This document shows, in pieces, positions 52,298-60,559 of a stretch of 64,000 nucleotides of DNA. This DNA is from Symmachiella dynata (GTDB taxonomy: Bacteria > Planctomycetota > Planctomycetia > Planctomycetales > Planctomycetaceae). Position 1 is the stretch's first letter. Each line of letters starts with the position of its first letter. The position numbers and the translations under genes are program-made. The notes under the pieces were generated by a model that was not told the DNA's origin, searched no databases, and worked only from the letters and a program-made list of their open reading frames with translations. The stretch lies in NCBI RefSeq assembly GCF_007747995.1, contig NZ_CP036276.1:2781001-2845000 (forward strand), given 5' to 3'.

Positions 52298-52759
52298 CTA
52301 GCCCGGGTTGTGCGAATCGTGCGAACTGACCGAGGCCACCGAATTGGGATAGGTCGTTTGGCCCGGCAGGGAATTTGTATTGCCGGACTCGGTGTTCGAC
52401 GCATTCGTACCGGGAGGTGTTTCTCCGCCCGCTGCTTGTGCCGTATGTTGTTGCGCCAAAGCCGATTGCGCGGCTTCAACTTCCAACTGCAACACCTTCT
52501 CTTCCATTTCCTTGCCCGGTTTGAATGTGACAACGAACTTCTCAGGCACAAAGACTTTATCGCCGGTCCGCGGATTGCGTGCTTTACGCGCTGCCCGCTT
52601 CTTGACTTCGAAAACGCCAAAGTTTCGTAACTCAATCCGCCCGTCGCGGACCAGGGTATCTACGATGGCATCGAAGGTCTTCTGGACGATCTCTTTCGTC
52701 TTCAGTTGTGTCAGTCCGATTTCCTCGGAAATGGCTTTGACGATTTCTTTTTTGGTCAC
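52298..52759 (-). CDS. HU/IHF-family DNA-binding protein with a long tail
   Basis: 153 residues from a GTG at 52759, 6 bases after GGGAGA. HU fold over residues 1-92: '[20 protein letters not shown]' helices, '[20 protein letters not shown]' and '[20 protein letters not shown]' for the DNA-binding arm (RNPRTG is the classic tip), and [11 protein letters not shown]. Then an extra tail of about 60 residues rich in Gln, Ala, Ser, Asn and Pro ('[20 protein letters not shown]'). HU proteins bend and compact DNA; the tail is longer than usual and likely disordered. Promoter at 52831. Confidence 0.9.
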   Translation of the reverse strand: MTKKEIVKAISEEIGLTQLKTKEIVQKTFDAIVDTLVRDGRIELRNFGVFEVKKRAARKARNPRTGDKVFVPEKFVVTFKPGKEMEEKVLQLEVEAAQSALAQQHTAQAAGGETPPGTNASNTESGNTNSLPGQTTYPNSVASVSSHDSHNPG

Positions 52760-52830
52760 GACTGAAGTCTCCCGAAAGAGTGCCCGCCGGACGGTCCCGG
52801 CCTCACATTGAGCCAAAGGAATATGTCTCA

Positions 52831-52860
52831 ACTGTAATGCCAAAACGGACTTAGTGTCAA
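52831..52860 (-). promoter_or_regulatory. Possible promoter of the HU-family gene
   Basis: Minus strand: TTGACA (perfect -35), 18-base spacer, TACAGT. It lies 70-100 bases before the GTG start. Confidence 0.5.
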
Positions 52861-53323
52861 GTGGATTCTCTGTGGACCGTACGCTTCGGCCCGTATCTGC
52901 TGCTAATTTTACCCAAAAGTTGTATTTGTATTTGACATGAAACAACGTTGTGACTGAAAACACTGCAAGAAAAGTTGCTGTGCCGTTTGGTTCTGTCGGC
53001 GACGACGTTCATGAATAGTGTGTTTTGTTTAACTCGTTTCTCAGTAGTTGGTTATAGTGATTTACGAGTTCGGCATTGTCTGTCATGCCCTTCGTATTTC
53101 ACAGTTCGTCAACCAGGCTCTCTGGATCGTTGAGAGAGGATCGACTCACCCTTGTCTTGATCATCGGCCAGGCGCTCGACGCATAATCAACAAAACCGAT
53201 AAAATTGGCAGAAGTTCGCCATTTTTCCTGCCAGCTTAGCCCGACATTGGTCTGAATGTCGTTGTAATCGCGTGACACAACCTCTTGATTTAAAAAGATA
53301 TCGGCTGTGCGCGACCGGCAGAA
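52861..53323. other. Intergenic stretch, nothing recognised
   Basis: AT-rich, between two minus-strand genes. No gene, RNA or repeat that I can support. Confidence 0.35.
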
Positions 53324-53740
53324 TCAGATCTGGATCTTTGCTGCTTCCGCTTCGATCTGCTCGAGGCTGAAGAAGTTTCCTTGCCCAGCGCCGGGACATT
53401 CTCGCTTCACGTCTTCCCACTCGGCTTCGCTTTCGAGATTCGATTCCCAGAAGGGCCAGGTGCGACATTGGATGGGGCGGACCGGATAGATTGTGCAGCC
53501 CCGTTTTTCCGGATCGAAAAAGGTGCAGTCTCCGTTGGCAAAATCTTTGAGCGTGCGGCGACCGGCGAAGAGCTTCGTGTGCTCGATCTTGACCGCTCCG
53601 ACCGGCTCATCAATGAATTCGGCGATTTGGTGCAACTCCTCGTCGGTCACCCAAACCACACCGGGGGCTCCTGTGCAGCAATTGCCGCAACCTGTGCACT
53701 CGAATCGTAAACCATCGCTGTACCAGGGTTTCTTCGACAT
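53324..53740 (-). CDS. YkgJ-family cysteine cluster protein
   Basis: 138 residues from the ATG at 53740. Cysteine clusters are clear: 'FECTGCGNCCTGAPGVVW' (about 14-31), 'GDCTFFDPEKRGCTIYPVRP' and 'IQCRTWPFW', the layout of the YkgJ / Fe-S or zinc cluster family (PF03692). The function of the family is not settled; a metal-binding, possibly oxidoreductase or protein-modifying role has been suggested. Cytoplasmic. mobA is divergent from it, 123 bases away, so the two are not one operon. Confidence 0.85.
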   Translation of the reverse strand: MSKKPWYSDGLRFECTGCGNCCTGAPGVVWVTDEELHQIAEFIDEPVGAVKIEHTKLFAGRRTLKDFANGDCTFFDPEKRGCTIYPVRPIQCRTWPFWESNLESEAEWEDVKRECPGAGQGNFFSLEQIEAEAAKIQI

Positions 53741-53863
53741 CACCGACCGGCCATAATGCAATTGAAAGAATACGGATAGACTTTTGAAATGAGCGCAGGC
53801 GGAGTGACCGCCTGTGTCAGGGTAACCGCCAGCTGGAATTGCCGAAAGTGAAAAGACAAAAGC

Positions 53864-54496
53864 GTGGAAGCTGAAACGACCGAAAATGTTGCTGGAATCG
53901 TCCTCTGTGGGGGCGAAAGTCGCCGGATGGGGCAATCCAAGGCCTGGTTGTCTTTCGGGCCGGAGGTGTTGTTACAACGTATCGTGCGCGTGCTGTCGAC
54001 CGTTGTCTCGCCTGTTGTCGTCGTAGCAGCTCAGGGGCAGGAACTTCCCGAATTGCCGGCGGACGTGATCATTGCCCGCGATGAACAGCCGGCGCTCGGT
54101 CCGTTGGGGGGATTGGCTGCTGGATTGAGCGCGTTGCCCGAGTCGATCGAGGCGGTCTATGCCGCCGCCTGTGATGCCCCGTTGCTCAAACCGGAATTCG
54201 TCGTCGAAATCATCGGGCGTTTGAAATACCATGACATCGCGATCCCCCGCGATGGGAAATACTATCATCCCTTGGCGGCCGTTTATCGCCGTTGCGTTGA
54301 AGCGAAAGTCCGTGCCTTGATTGCTGAAGACCGCTTGCGGCCGTTTTATTTGTTGGAATCGTCAGATGTTTGTGAGATAGACGTCGAGGATCTGCGCCGC
54401 ATCGATCCCGAATTGGACTCCCTGCGGAATACAAATACCCCTGAAGACTATCAAGCTGCCTTGGTAGCGGCAGGCTTGGCTATGGAACAACAATGA
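53864..54496 (+). CDS. mobA: Molybdenum cofactor guanylyltransferase
   Basis: 210 residues, GTG start. It attaches GMP to molybdopterin to give the guanine-dinucleotide form. NTP-transferase signature 'GIVLCGGESRRMGQSKAWLS' (L-C-G-G-x3-R-M-G-x-x-K, about 11-30), then 'VIIARDEQPALGPLGGLAAG' and the metal-binding 'AVYAAACDAPLLKPEFVVEI', then 'YYHPLAAVYRRCVEAKVRAL'. All as expected. The stop overlaps the moeA start by 4 bases, so the two are translationally coupled. Confidence 0.9.
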   Translation: MEAETTENVAGIVLCGGESRRMGQSKAWLSFGPEVLLQRIVRVLSTVVSPVVVVAAQGQELPELPADVIIARDEQPALGPLGGLAAGLSALPESIEAVYAAACDAPLLKPEFVVEIIGRLKYHDIAIPRDGKYYHPLAAVYRRCVEAKVRALIAEDRLRPFYLLESSDVCEIDVEDLRRIDPELDSLRNTNTPEDYQAALVAAGLAMEQQ

Positions 54497-55746
54497 CCAG
54501 CGGTTCTTCCTCCCATCTCGATGTCCGCATGCGCGGCTTTTCCGCACGGGCACTCGTTGCGCAGGTCCGGGAGTGGATCGATGAAGAGTCCATTCCGCTC
54601 TCCGGCGAGGAGGTGGGGATTGCTGAAGCGCATGGTCGAGTATTGGCGGCGGATGTCGTCTCCACCATCGATGTCCCCGAATTTCATCGTGCGGCGATGG
54701 ATGGTTATGCGCTGCGGGGGGCGGAGACGACCGGGGCGGGGGATTATAACCGGCTGGCTTTTGAAATCGTGGGCGAATCGTTGCCGGGACGCGCGTTCGC
54801 GGGCCGTGTGCAAGCTGGGCAAGCGGTGCGGATCATGACCGGGGCTCCGATTCCCGACGGCGCCGATGCCGTATTGCCGGCGGAGTATGCCAGCGAGAAC
54901 GACAACCGGGTCGAGATCAGCACCGCCGTCGCTCCGCAGAAGCATGTCGCCCCCCGTGGCGAAGATGTCAAACAGGGCACAACGATCGCCGCCGCGAGTC
55001 GCCGCTTGCGTCCACAGGATGTCGGTTTATTGGCGTCGGTGGGCTGCGCGACGGTGCCGGCGATTCGACAACCGCGGGTGAGAATTCTGGCGACCGGGAA
55101 TGAAATCGTGCAACCAGGAGACGAACGCAAACCGCATCAGATCTTCGATGCCAATTCGCATATGCTCGGCGGACTGGTTGCCCGTGACGGCGGCGTGCTG
55201 GAATCCTGTTCCGCGCTTGCCGATTCGCGCGAGGCGATTCGAGACGCGATGATCGCTCCGGGCGCCGATGTGGTGCTGGTCACCGGCGGGTCGAGTGTCG
55301 GTGCGGAGGATCATGCTCCGATGGTTCTGGCAGCTGAAGGCGAATTGGCGATTCACGGCATTGCCATGCGGCCCTCCAGTCCGGCCGGCATGGGGAAAAT
55401 CGGCAAGCGGTTGGTGTTTTTATTACCCGGCAATCCGGTCTCGTGCCTTTGTGCGTATGATTTTTTCGCCGGCCGAGCAATCCGTTTGTTGGGCGGCCGC
55501 AGTGCCGAGTGGCCGTATGCTAGTCGAAGCGTGCCGGTGGGGCGTAAAATCGTCTCGGCGGTCGGCCGTATGGATTATGTCCGCGTGGCCATTGTCGAAG
55601 GTTGCGTCGAACCATTGGCCGTCGGTGGGGCTTCGATCTTGTCCTCCACCACGCGGGCGGATGGCTTTGTGATCATTCCCGAATCGAGCGAAGGCGTCGC
55701 GCCGGGGGGTGAGGTTCTGTTTTATCAGTATGATTTGATTTCGTAA
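54493..55746 (+). CDS. moeA: Molybdopterin molybdenumtransferase
   Basis: 417 residues. It inserts molybdate into adenylated molybdopterin. Domains in order: 'AHGRVLAADVVSTIDVPEFH' and 'RAAMDGYALRGAETTG' (N-terminal domain), 'VRIMTGAPIPDGADAVLPAE' (the conserved Gly/Pro/Asp block), 'ILATGNEIVQPGDERKPHQI' and 'DVVLVTGGSSVGAEDHAPMV' with the molybdate/AMP site, 'LAIHGIAMRPSSPAGMGKIG' and 'LVFLLPGNPVSCLCAYDFFA'. Overlaps mobA. A second, fused MoeA gene lies 230 bases downstream on the same strand. Confidence 0.95.
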   Translation: MTSGSSSHLDVRMRGFSARALVAQVREWIDEESIPLSGEEVGIAEAHGRVLAADVVSTIDVPEFHRAAMDGYALRGAETTGAGDYNRLAFEIVGESLPGRAFAGRVQAGQAVRIMTGAPIPDGADAVLPAEYASENDNRVEISTAVAPQKHVAPRGEDVKQGTTIAAASRRLRPQDVGLLASVGCATVPAIRQPRVRILATGNEIVQPGDERKPHQIFDANSHMLGGLVARDGGVLESCSALADSREAIRDAMIAPGADVVLVTGGSSVGAEDHAPMVLAAEGELAIHGIAMRPSSPAGMGKIGKRLVFLLPGNPVSCLCAYDFFAGRAIRLLGGRSAEWPYASRSVPVGRKIVSAVGRMDYVRVAIVEGCVEPLAVGGASILSSTTRADGFVIIPESSEGVAPGGEVLFYQYDLIS

Positions 55747-55788
55747 GGTCATTCGCGGTGCGACAATTTTCAGGTCATTCGATGATTG

Positions 55789-55893
55789 TGAAACCCTTTC
55801 AGGGTTTTATTTTGAGAATCGATCATCCACCTAGGGTGCGCTCACTGCGTTCGCGACCCTAGGCTATGATGTATAACGCCTTTGGCGTTAAAG
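55789..55893. repeat. Triple hairpin cluster between the two moeA-type genes
   Basis: Three hairpins in a row: AAACCCTTTCAGGGTTT (55791-55808), CCTAGGGTGCGCTCACTGCG with its partner CGCGACCCTAGG (55830-55863), and TAACGCCTTTGGCGTTA (55873-55890). This composite is a repeat form I have seen in planctomycete spacers; its function is unknown. Confidence 0.7.
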
Positions 55894-55978
55894 TTCCGGG
55901 CATCCGATGTTTGGAGTACCCTTGGGACGCCAATGACCGGGCGAATAACTAAACGGGTTCGTGTTTTTGCGAATCTCC

Positions 55979-57955
55979 ATGACGGCGGATGACATGTCTT
56001 TGCACAATATTGATGAGGCCGCACGGCAGCAGCAGTTTTTGGATGTGATTGATCGGGACGAAGCCCGTGCGCGATTCCATGCCCATTTGACGCTGCAGCC
56101 GTTGGGGACGGAAACAGTGACTCTCAGCGGGGCGCTCAATCGTGTGTTGTCGGATGAAATCCGGGCGACGGTTGATGTGCCGGGATTTGACCGGGCGAAC
56201 GTGGATGGTTTTGCCGTTCAGGCGGCTGATACATTCGGTGCCAGCGAAGATGCACCGCGATCCGTCTCGCTCAACGACGAAGTCATCACCCCCGGCGTGC
56301 AAGCGGGGATTGTGGTTCAACCGGGGACGGCGACGCCCATCGCCACTGGCGCCGTTGTGCCGCGCGGTGCGGATGCGATTGTGATGATCGAACATACCGA
56401 TATGGTCGCTGATGCTACGGATCGCAGTTTGGAAATCAACCGCGCTGTGGCAGCGGGCGGGCATATTACGTTTGCCGGTACGGACATCGCCAAAGGAGAA
56501 ACGGTTATACGTCGCGGGGCATTGCTCACCTCGCGGGAGATCGGTGTCTTGGCGGCGATTGGGCGGGATCGTGTCGAGGTGTTTCGCAAACCACGCGTGG
56601 CAGTGATCTCGACCGGCAGCGAAATCATTCCTCCCGGGGCACAGAGTACGCCCGGCGCGGTCTACGACTCCAACGCTGCGATTGTGTCGGCTGCTGTGGA
56701 AGAATTGGGCGGCGAACCGGTTCCGTTGGGGGTGATTGCCGACGATGAAACGAAATTGCGAGCGGCAGTCCAACAGGGGCTTGATTGTGATATTATTGTC
56801 CTCTCGGGCGGAACGTCGAAAGGGGCAGGGGATCTTTCGTATCGCGTGGTCAGCGAACTGACCGATCCGGGTATCGTGGCGCATGGCGTGGCCTTGAAAC
56901 CGGGTAAGCCGATCTGTCTCGCGGTCACCGGCGGCAAACCGGTTGTGATTTTGCCGGGATTTCCCACGTCGGCGATTTTCACGTTTCACGAATTCGTCGC
57001 CCCCGTGATTCGCGCGCTGGCGGCTCGCAAAGATGCCCAAGCGGCGACGGTCACGGCGACGTTGCCACTGCGGGTGAACTCTGAACGGGGCCGTACGGAA
57101 TACCTGCTTGTCAGTCTGGTGCGCCGCGGCGACGATTTGGCGGCGTATCCGATGGGCAAAGGTTCGGGGTCGGTGACGACGTTCAGTGGAGCGGACGGAT
57201 TTCTCACGATTGATTCGCAGACGGAAATGTTGGATGCGGACACGCGCGTTGAGGTGAAACTGCTCTCCCGCGAATTGCGGCCGGCTGATTTCGTTGCCAT
57301 TGGCAGCCATTGTGTCGGCTTAGATTATTTGTTGTCGCGAATGGAAGAGCGCGGGTTTGCGGTCAAGGTGCTCAACGTCGGCAGCCTGGGAGGATTGACG
57401 GCAGCGGCGCGCGGGGAATGTGATATTGCGGGAATTCATCTGATGGATGCAGCGACCGGTGCGTATAACCGTCCATTTCTGAAACCGGGACTGACACTGA
57501 TCGAAGGCTACCGCCGCTTGCAGGGGATTGTCTATCGACCGGGCGATGCGCGGTTTGAAAACAAAACAGCGGAACAAGCCGTTGCCGCTGCCTGTGCGGA
57601 TGCGGCGTGTGCGATGGTGAATCGCAACACCGGCAGCGGGACGCGGATTTTGATCGACCAATTGTTGGCCAAGGTGCGCCCGGAAGCCGAGGCGCCGCCT
57701 GCAGGCTATGGCATTCAGGCAAAGTCCCACAACGCCGTCGCCGCCGCTGTTGCCCGTGAATCGGCCGACTGGGGCGTGGCGATCGAGACGGTGGCCAGTC
57801 TGTACGATCTAGCGTTCATTTCGCTACAGGAGGAACACTACGATTTCGCCGTGCCGGAGAATCGTGCGCAAACCGCCGCCGTTCGCGCATTTAGTAAACT
57901 GCTCCAAGATGCGGAGGTCCGTGACGAATTACGGACCATGGGATTTCAGTTGTGA
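55979..57955 (+). CDS. MoeA fused to a periplasmic-binding-like domain
   Basis: 658 residues from the ATG at 55979; ATG also at 55994 and an in-frame GTG at 55961. Residues 1-430 are MoeA: 'LNRVLSDEIRATVDVPGFDR' then ANVDGFAVQAADTFG, 'PIATGAVVPRGADAIVMIEH', 'VAVISTGSEIIPPGAQSTPG' and 'DIIVLSGGTSKGAGDLSYRV'. Residues 435-658 are a PBP-like substrate-binding domain: 'DFVAIGSHCVGLDYLLSRME', 'NVGSLGGLTAAARGECDIAG', 'AMVNRNTGSGTRILIDQLLA' and 'YGIQAKSHNAVAAAVARESA'. This MoeA/PBP fusion is a recognised architecture whose domain may sense molybdate or tungstate-like oxyanions. It follows mobA and moeA on the same strand. Confidence 0.9.
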   Translation: MTADDMSLHNIDEAARQQQFLDVIDRDEARARFHAHLTLQPLGTETVTLSGALNRVLSDEIRATVDVPGFDRANVDGFAVQAADTFGASEDAPRSVSLNDEVITPGVQAGIVVQPGTATPIATGAVVPRGADAIVMIEHTDMVADATDRSLEINRAVAAGGHITFAGTDIAKGETVIRRGALLTSREIGVLAAIGRDRVEVFRKPRVAVISTGSEIIPPGAQSTPGAVYDSNAAIVSAAVEELGGEPVPLGVIADDETKLRAAVQQGLDCDIIVLSGGTSKGAGDLSYRVVSELTDPGIVAHGVALKPGKPICLAVTGGKPVVILPGFPTSAIFTFHEFVAPVIRALAARKDAQAATVTATLPLRVNSERGRTEYLLVSLVRRGDDLAAYPMGKGSGSVTTFSGADGFLTIDSQTEMLDADTRVEVKLLSRELRPADFVAIGSHCVGLDYLLSRMEERGFAVKVLNVGSLGGLTAAARGECDIAGIHLMDAATGAYNRPFLKPGLTLIEGYRRLQGIVYRPGDARFENKTAEQAVAAACADAACAMVNRNTGSGTRILIDQLLAKVRPEAEAPPAGYGIQAKSHNAVAAAVARESADWGVAIETVASLYDLAFISLQEEHYDFAVPENRAQTAAVRAFSKLLQDAEVRDELRTMGFQL

Positions 57956-57963
57956 TCAATGTT

Positions 57964-57983
57964 GGGTGCGTCGTGACGCACCT
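57964..57983. repeat. GGTGCGTCGTGACGCACC palindrome
   Basis: One base different from the GGTGCGTCGCGACGCACC copies; flanked on the right by TTTCTATGAAGG, the complement of the usual TAGAAA. Confidence 0.75.
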
Positions 57984-58032
57984 TTCTATGAAGGACAACA
58001 GACGGACAACTTTGCACAACAACATTGCAAAA

Positions 58033-58231
58033 GAAAACCTCACGCGAAGGCGCCAAGTCGCAGAGGTTTTGGCTGGGACGGACAGGTGTTCGTGATGGAT
58101 GGTTCATGGTTGGGGAGACTTCAATCCAATTGTTTTCAACCGACCGTGTGGGCTTGCGAAGCGCGGATGAAAATCAAATGGACAATGCAGATCTCTTTGC
58201 GAACTTTGCGGCTTTGCGTGAGGTTTTTTTA
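58033..58231. repeat. Inverted-repeat element, CCTCACGCAAAG flavour (complete)
   Basis: Left arm AAAACCTCACGCGAAGGCGC... and right arm ...TTTGCGGCTTTGCGTGAGGT are complements around a centre of about 120 bases. Same flavour as 60181-60385 and related to 20699-20881. Confidence 0.75.
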
Positions 58232-58413
58232 TACGATTTGTGGAACGGCACAGTAGGCGTTTAGCTCATTTGGCGGCGGTTGTTTCATTCCGTCGCGTCA
58301 GGCGAGTGACGATGGTTTTGGGTTTGCGATCGCGGTAAGCGGGAATTACAGTTCGAGCTGATAACGGATTCCACTGGAAAGTCTCGGCTCACCTTTCATG
58401 GAGGATCAACCCA
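58232..58413. other. Leader region of the WD40-repeat gene
   Basis: No gene; AT-rich stretch, ending in the ribosome-binding site GGAGG 11 bases before the ATG at 58414. Confidence 0.35.
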
Positions 58414-59628
58414 ATGGTCACCCCTGCAACGTCCGTACTCGCGCTGTGTTCTCTGATTCACGGATTTGCTCCGCCCGAAAATCAGCCGGAGACGATTACC
58501 ATCAGGACACATGGGGAGAATGCGGGAATTGTCGATGTCCAGGAAGTGGATCAGGGCAATGTGATTCTTGCGTTAGATGTTGAAGGCTGCGTTCGGGCAT
58601 GGGATCGCAATACCCCAAAACTGCTGTGGGAGAAAATCGACGTAGTTTGGAGTCCACATCTTTCCTTGACGCTTTCGCCCGATAAAAAACTGTTGGCGAC
58701 TGCTCAACAAGGGAGTGAGGTCGTGTGGATTTACGATGCCATAACGGGAGCAGAACGCCACAAACTTGCGGGCAACGATTCCTGGGTTTTCAAGACGGTG
58801 TTTTCGCCGGACGGCAGCCAATTGGCGTGTGCAGCGGGTGGTAATATTGCACTGTGGGATACGAATCATGGGAAGCTGCTACGAACACTAAGCCTTCAGA
58901 AAGAACCGGTCGCTCCACTTATCGCGATGGATTTTTCACCGGATGGCAAGATGCTGGCAGCGCCTCGCGACGATGGTTCGATTGGTCTTTTTGATTATCG
59001 CACCGGGAAGCTTTTGAAGTCGTTAAAGCCACCGCTTACGGAAGGTGTTGATTGGACTGTTGCATTGACGTTTAGCCCGAACGGCAAATACTTAGTCAGC
59101 CTGGGCCAACTCTTAGGTGTGACCTGGTGGAATTTAGAGACGGGGGATCATATGGACGTCTCGCGTCGCTATTCAGAAAAAAAACAGGAAATCAATTTCG
59201 ACTCTTCAACAGGGTTTTCATTGGTCGGCACCGTTTTCAGCCCTGATGGTGAGGAAATCATTTCGAACCACTACAACAAGGGAAAACTGGCGACAGCTAA
59301 GATTTGGAATCTAAAGTTAGGGGCGAATACACAGTCTTTTCCACTGAACGGCGAGGTTGGTTTATTCTCCTCCTGCTTTGACGACTCCGGGAAGCACGTG
59401 GCGACAGCCGTCATTGAGAGCGATAAAATAAACGATCCAAACGCCGTCGCGCAGGTCGACGTCTGGAAAAAGTCGAGTGGAAAGTCATTGCGGACACTCG
59501 AAATTCCTGTTGGCATGATTACGGCTCTCCGTTTCAACAAGACCGGCAACAGTCTGTTGATGGGCTGCGCGAACGGCGAAATCCGCGTCTGGAACTGGAA
59601 GCCGGAACGCGAAAACTCAACAAAATGA
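58414..59628 (+). CDS. WD40-repeat protein
   Basis: 404 residues. A short N-terminal stretch, 'ATSVLALCSLIHGFAPPENQ', may be a weak export signal. Six or seven WD40 blades follow, recognisable by repeats such as 'SLTLSPDKKLLATAQQGSEV', 'TVFSPDGSQLACAAGGNIAL', 'AMDFSPDGKMLAAPRDDGSI', 'ALTFSPNGKYLVSLGQLLGV', 'TVFSPDGEEIISNHYNKGKL' and 'ITALRFNKTGNSLLMGCANG', each ending in a 'x-W/F-D-x' turn. This forms a beta-propeller scaffold for protein binding. The partner is unknown. WD40 proteins are abundant in planctomycetes. Confidence 0.85.
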   Translation: MVTPATSVLALCSLIHGFAPPENQPETITIRTHGENAGIVDVQEVDQGNVILALDVEGCVRAWDRNTPKLLWEKIDVVWSPHLSLTLSPDKKLLATAQQGSEVVWIYDAITGAERHKLAGNDSWVFKTVFSPDGSQLACAAGGNIALWDTNHGKLLRTLSLQKEPVAPLIAMDFSPDGKMLAAPRDDGSIGLFDYRTGKLLKSLKPPLTEGVDWTVALTFSPNGKYLVSLGQLLGVTWWNLETGDHMDVSRRYSEKKQEINFDSSTGFSLVGTVFSPDGEEIISNHYNKGKLATAKIWNLKLGANTQSFPLNGEVGLFSSCFDDSGKHVATAVIESDKINDPNAVAQVDVWKKSSGKSLRTLEIPVGMITALRFNKTGNSLLMGCANGEIRVWNWKPERENSTK

Positions 59629-59721
59629 AATAGCCTGCCGTACGAATCATTTTAGGGGAGCGTCAGACGTCACACTCCGGCAGCTGAACGCGCAATCGTT
59701 TGGATCGAGGGAGTCATTTTT

Positions 59722-60147
59722 ATGTGGGAACAGATTGCGGCCCACGAACAACTGTGGTGGTGGTTGGGCGCACTTTCCGTTGTGTCGTTTGTGGGGGCGT
59801 TGCTCATCATTCCGGTGTTGGTGACGCGGATGCGGGCTGATTATTTTGTCTCCGATCAACCAGCCGCTGGAAGTTGGCGGGCCGAACACCCGGCGGTCCG
59901 CTGGACATTGTTGGTTCTCAAGAACGTGCTGGGTTTTGTGCTGTTGCTGGCGGGGATGGCGATGATTTTTTTGCCGGGGCAGGGGCTGTTGACGATGTTC
60001 ATTGGTTTGAGCCTGTTGAACTTTCCGGGCAAACGGCGGATTGAGATTGCCTTGCTGCGCAACCCGATTGTTTGGCGACCGATTTGTTGGATCCGCCGCA
60101 AAGCGGATCGTCCGATGTTGCAACTGCCTGACGACGTGCGTCATTGA
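59722..60147 (+). CDS. Small membrane protein with a PGPGW-like segment
   Basis: 141 residues. Two hydrophobic spans, about 13-35 ('WLGALSVVSFVGALLIIPVL') and 66-105. The second region has 'LLLAGMAMIFLPGQGLLTMF' then IGLSLLNFPGKRR, which follows the P-G-x-G layout of PGPGW-family transmembrane proteins (usual motif LPGPGWL). The C-terminus is basic. The family has no assigned function. It has its own weak ribosome-binding site and no obvious partner. Confidence 0.55.
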   Translation: MWEQIAAHEQLWWWLGALSVVSFVGALLIIPVLVTRMRADYFVSDQPAAGSWRAEHPAVRWTLLVLKNVLGFVLLLAGMAMIFLPGQGLLTMFIGLSLLNFPGKRRIEIALLRNPIVWRPICWIRRKADRPMLQLPDDVRH

Positions 60148-60180
60148 TCGTCCCAATAGGGAAGTGTTGCTATTGGTTGT

Positions 60181-60385
60181 AAAAAAGCCTCACGCAAAGT
60201 CGCGAAGGGCGCCAAGGAGGTACCGGGATAAACTGATTTAGGAACGACGGCTGCGTGGTGGGGATAACTTTTAAAAAAAAGAAATTGCTTGAGCAGGTAG
60301 GGCGTGAGCTATTTAAACCGCTGCTCGCTGCTTTGACATTGCATATCTCTTTGCGAGCTTTGCGGCTTTGCGTGAGGTTTTTCTT
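60181..60385. repeat. Inverted-repeat element, CCTCACGCAAAG flavour (complete)
   Basis: Left arm GCCTCACGCAAAGTCGCGAA..., right arm TTGCGAGCTTTGCGGCTTTG... ending CGTGAGGT. The arms are built of three units of 8-9 bases. Confidence 0.75.
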
Positions 60386-60450
60386 TTAGATTGGTTCACT
60401 CAAGCCATCGTAGGCACTTGGGGGCTGATTTGATTGGGGGAATCTGTTGT

Positions 60451-60487
60451 CCTACATAGAAAGGTGCGTCGTGGCGCATCCTACAAT
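60451..60487. repeat. GGTGCGTCGTGGCGCATC degenerate palindrome
   Basis: CCTACATAGAAAGGTGCGTC then GTGGCGCATCCTACAAT, the weakest of the five copies; flanks TAGAAA and CCTAC as in the others. Confidence 0.6.
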
Positions 60488-60538
60488 AAAAAAATCCCAC
60501 GCAGGCCGCAGGGGCTTGCGTGGGATTTTGGTTTTTTA
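60488..60538. terminator. Bidirectional intrinsic terminator
   Basis: AAAAAAATCCCACGCAGGCC, a GC-rich loop, then GCTTGCGTGGGATTTT followed by GGTTTTTT. AAAAATCCCACGC and GCGTGGGATTTT pair perfectly, with T-runs on both strands. It ends the minus-strand gene at 60560. Confidence 0.8.
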
Positions 60539-60559
60539 TTTGTCCGACTGCTGGGCCGA

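Noticed and set aside
55949-57310. Long open frame (about 453 codons) on the minus strand across the MoeA fusion gene
   Set aside because: Opposite a well-supported gene, rich in Arg and His as expected for an antisense frame.
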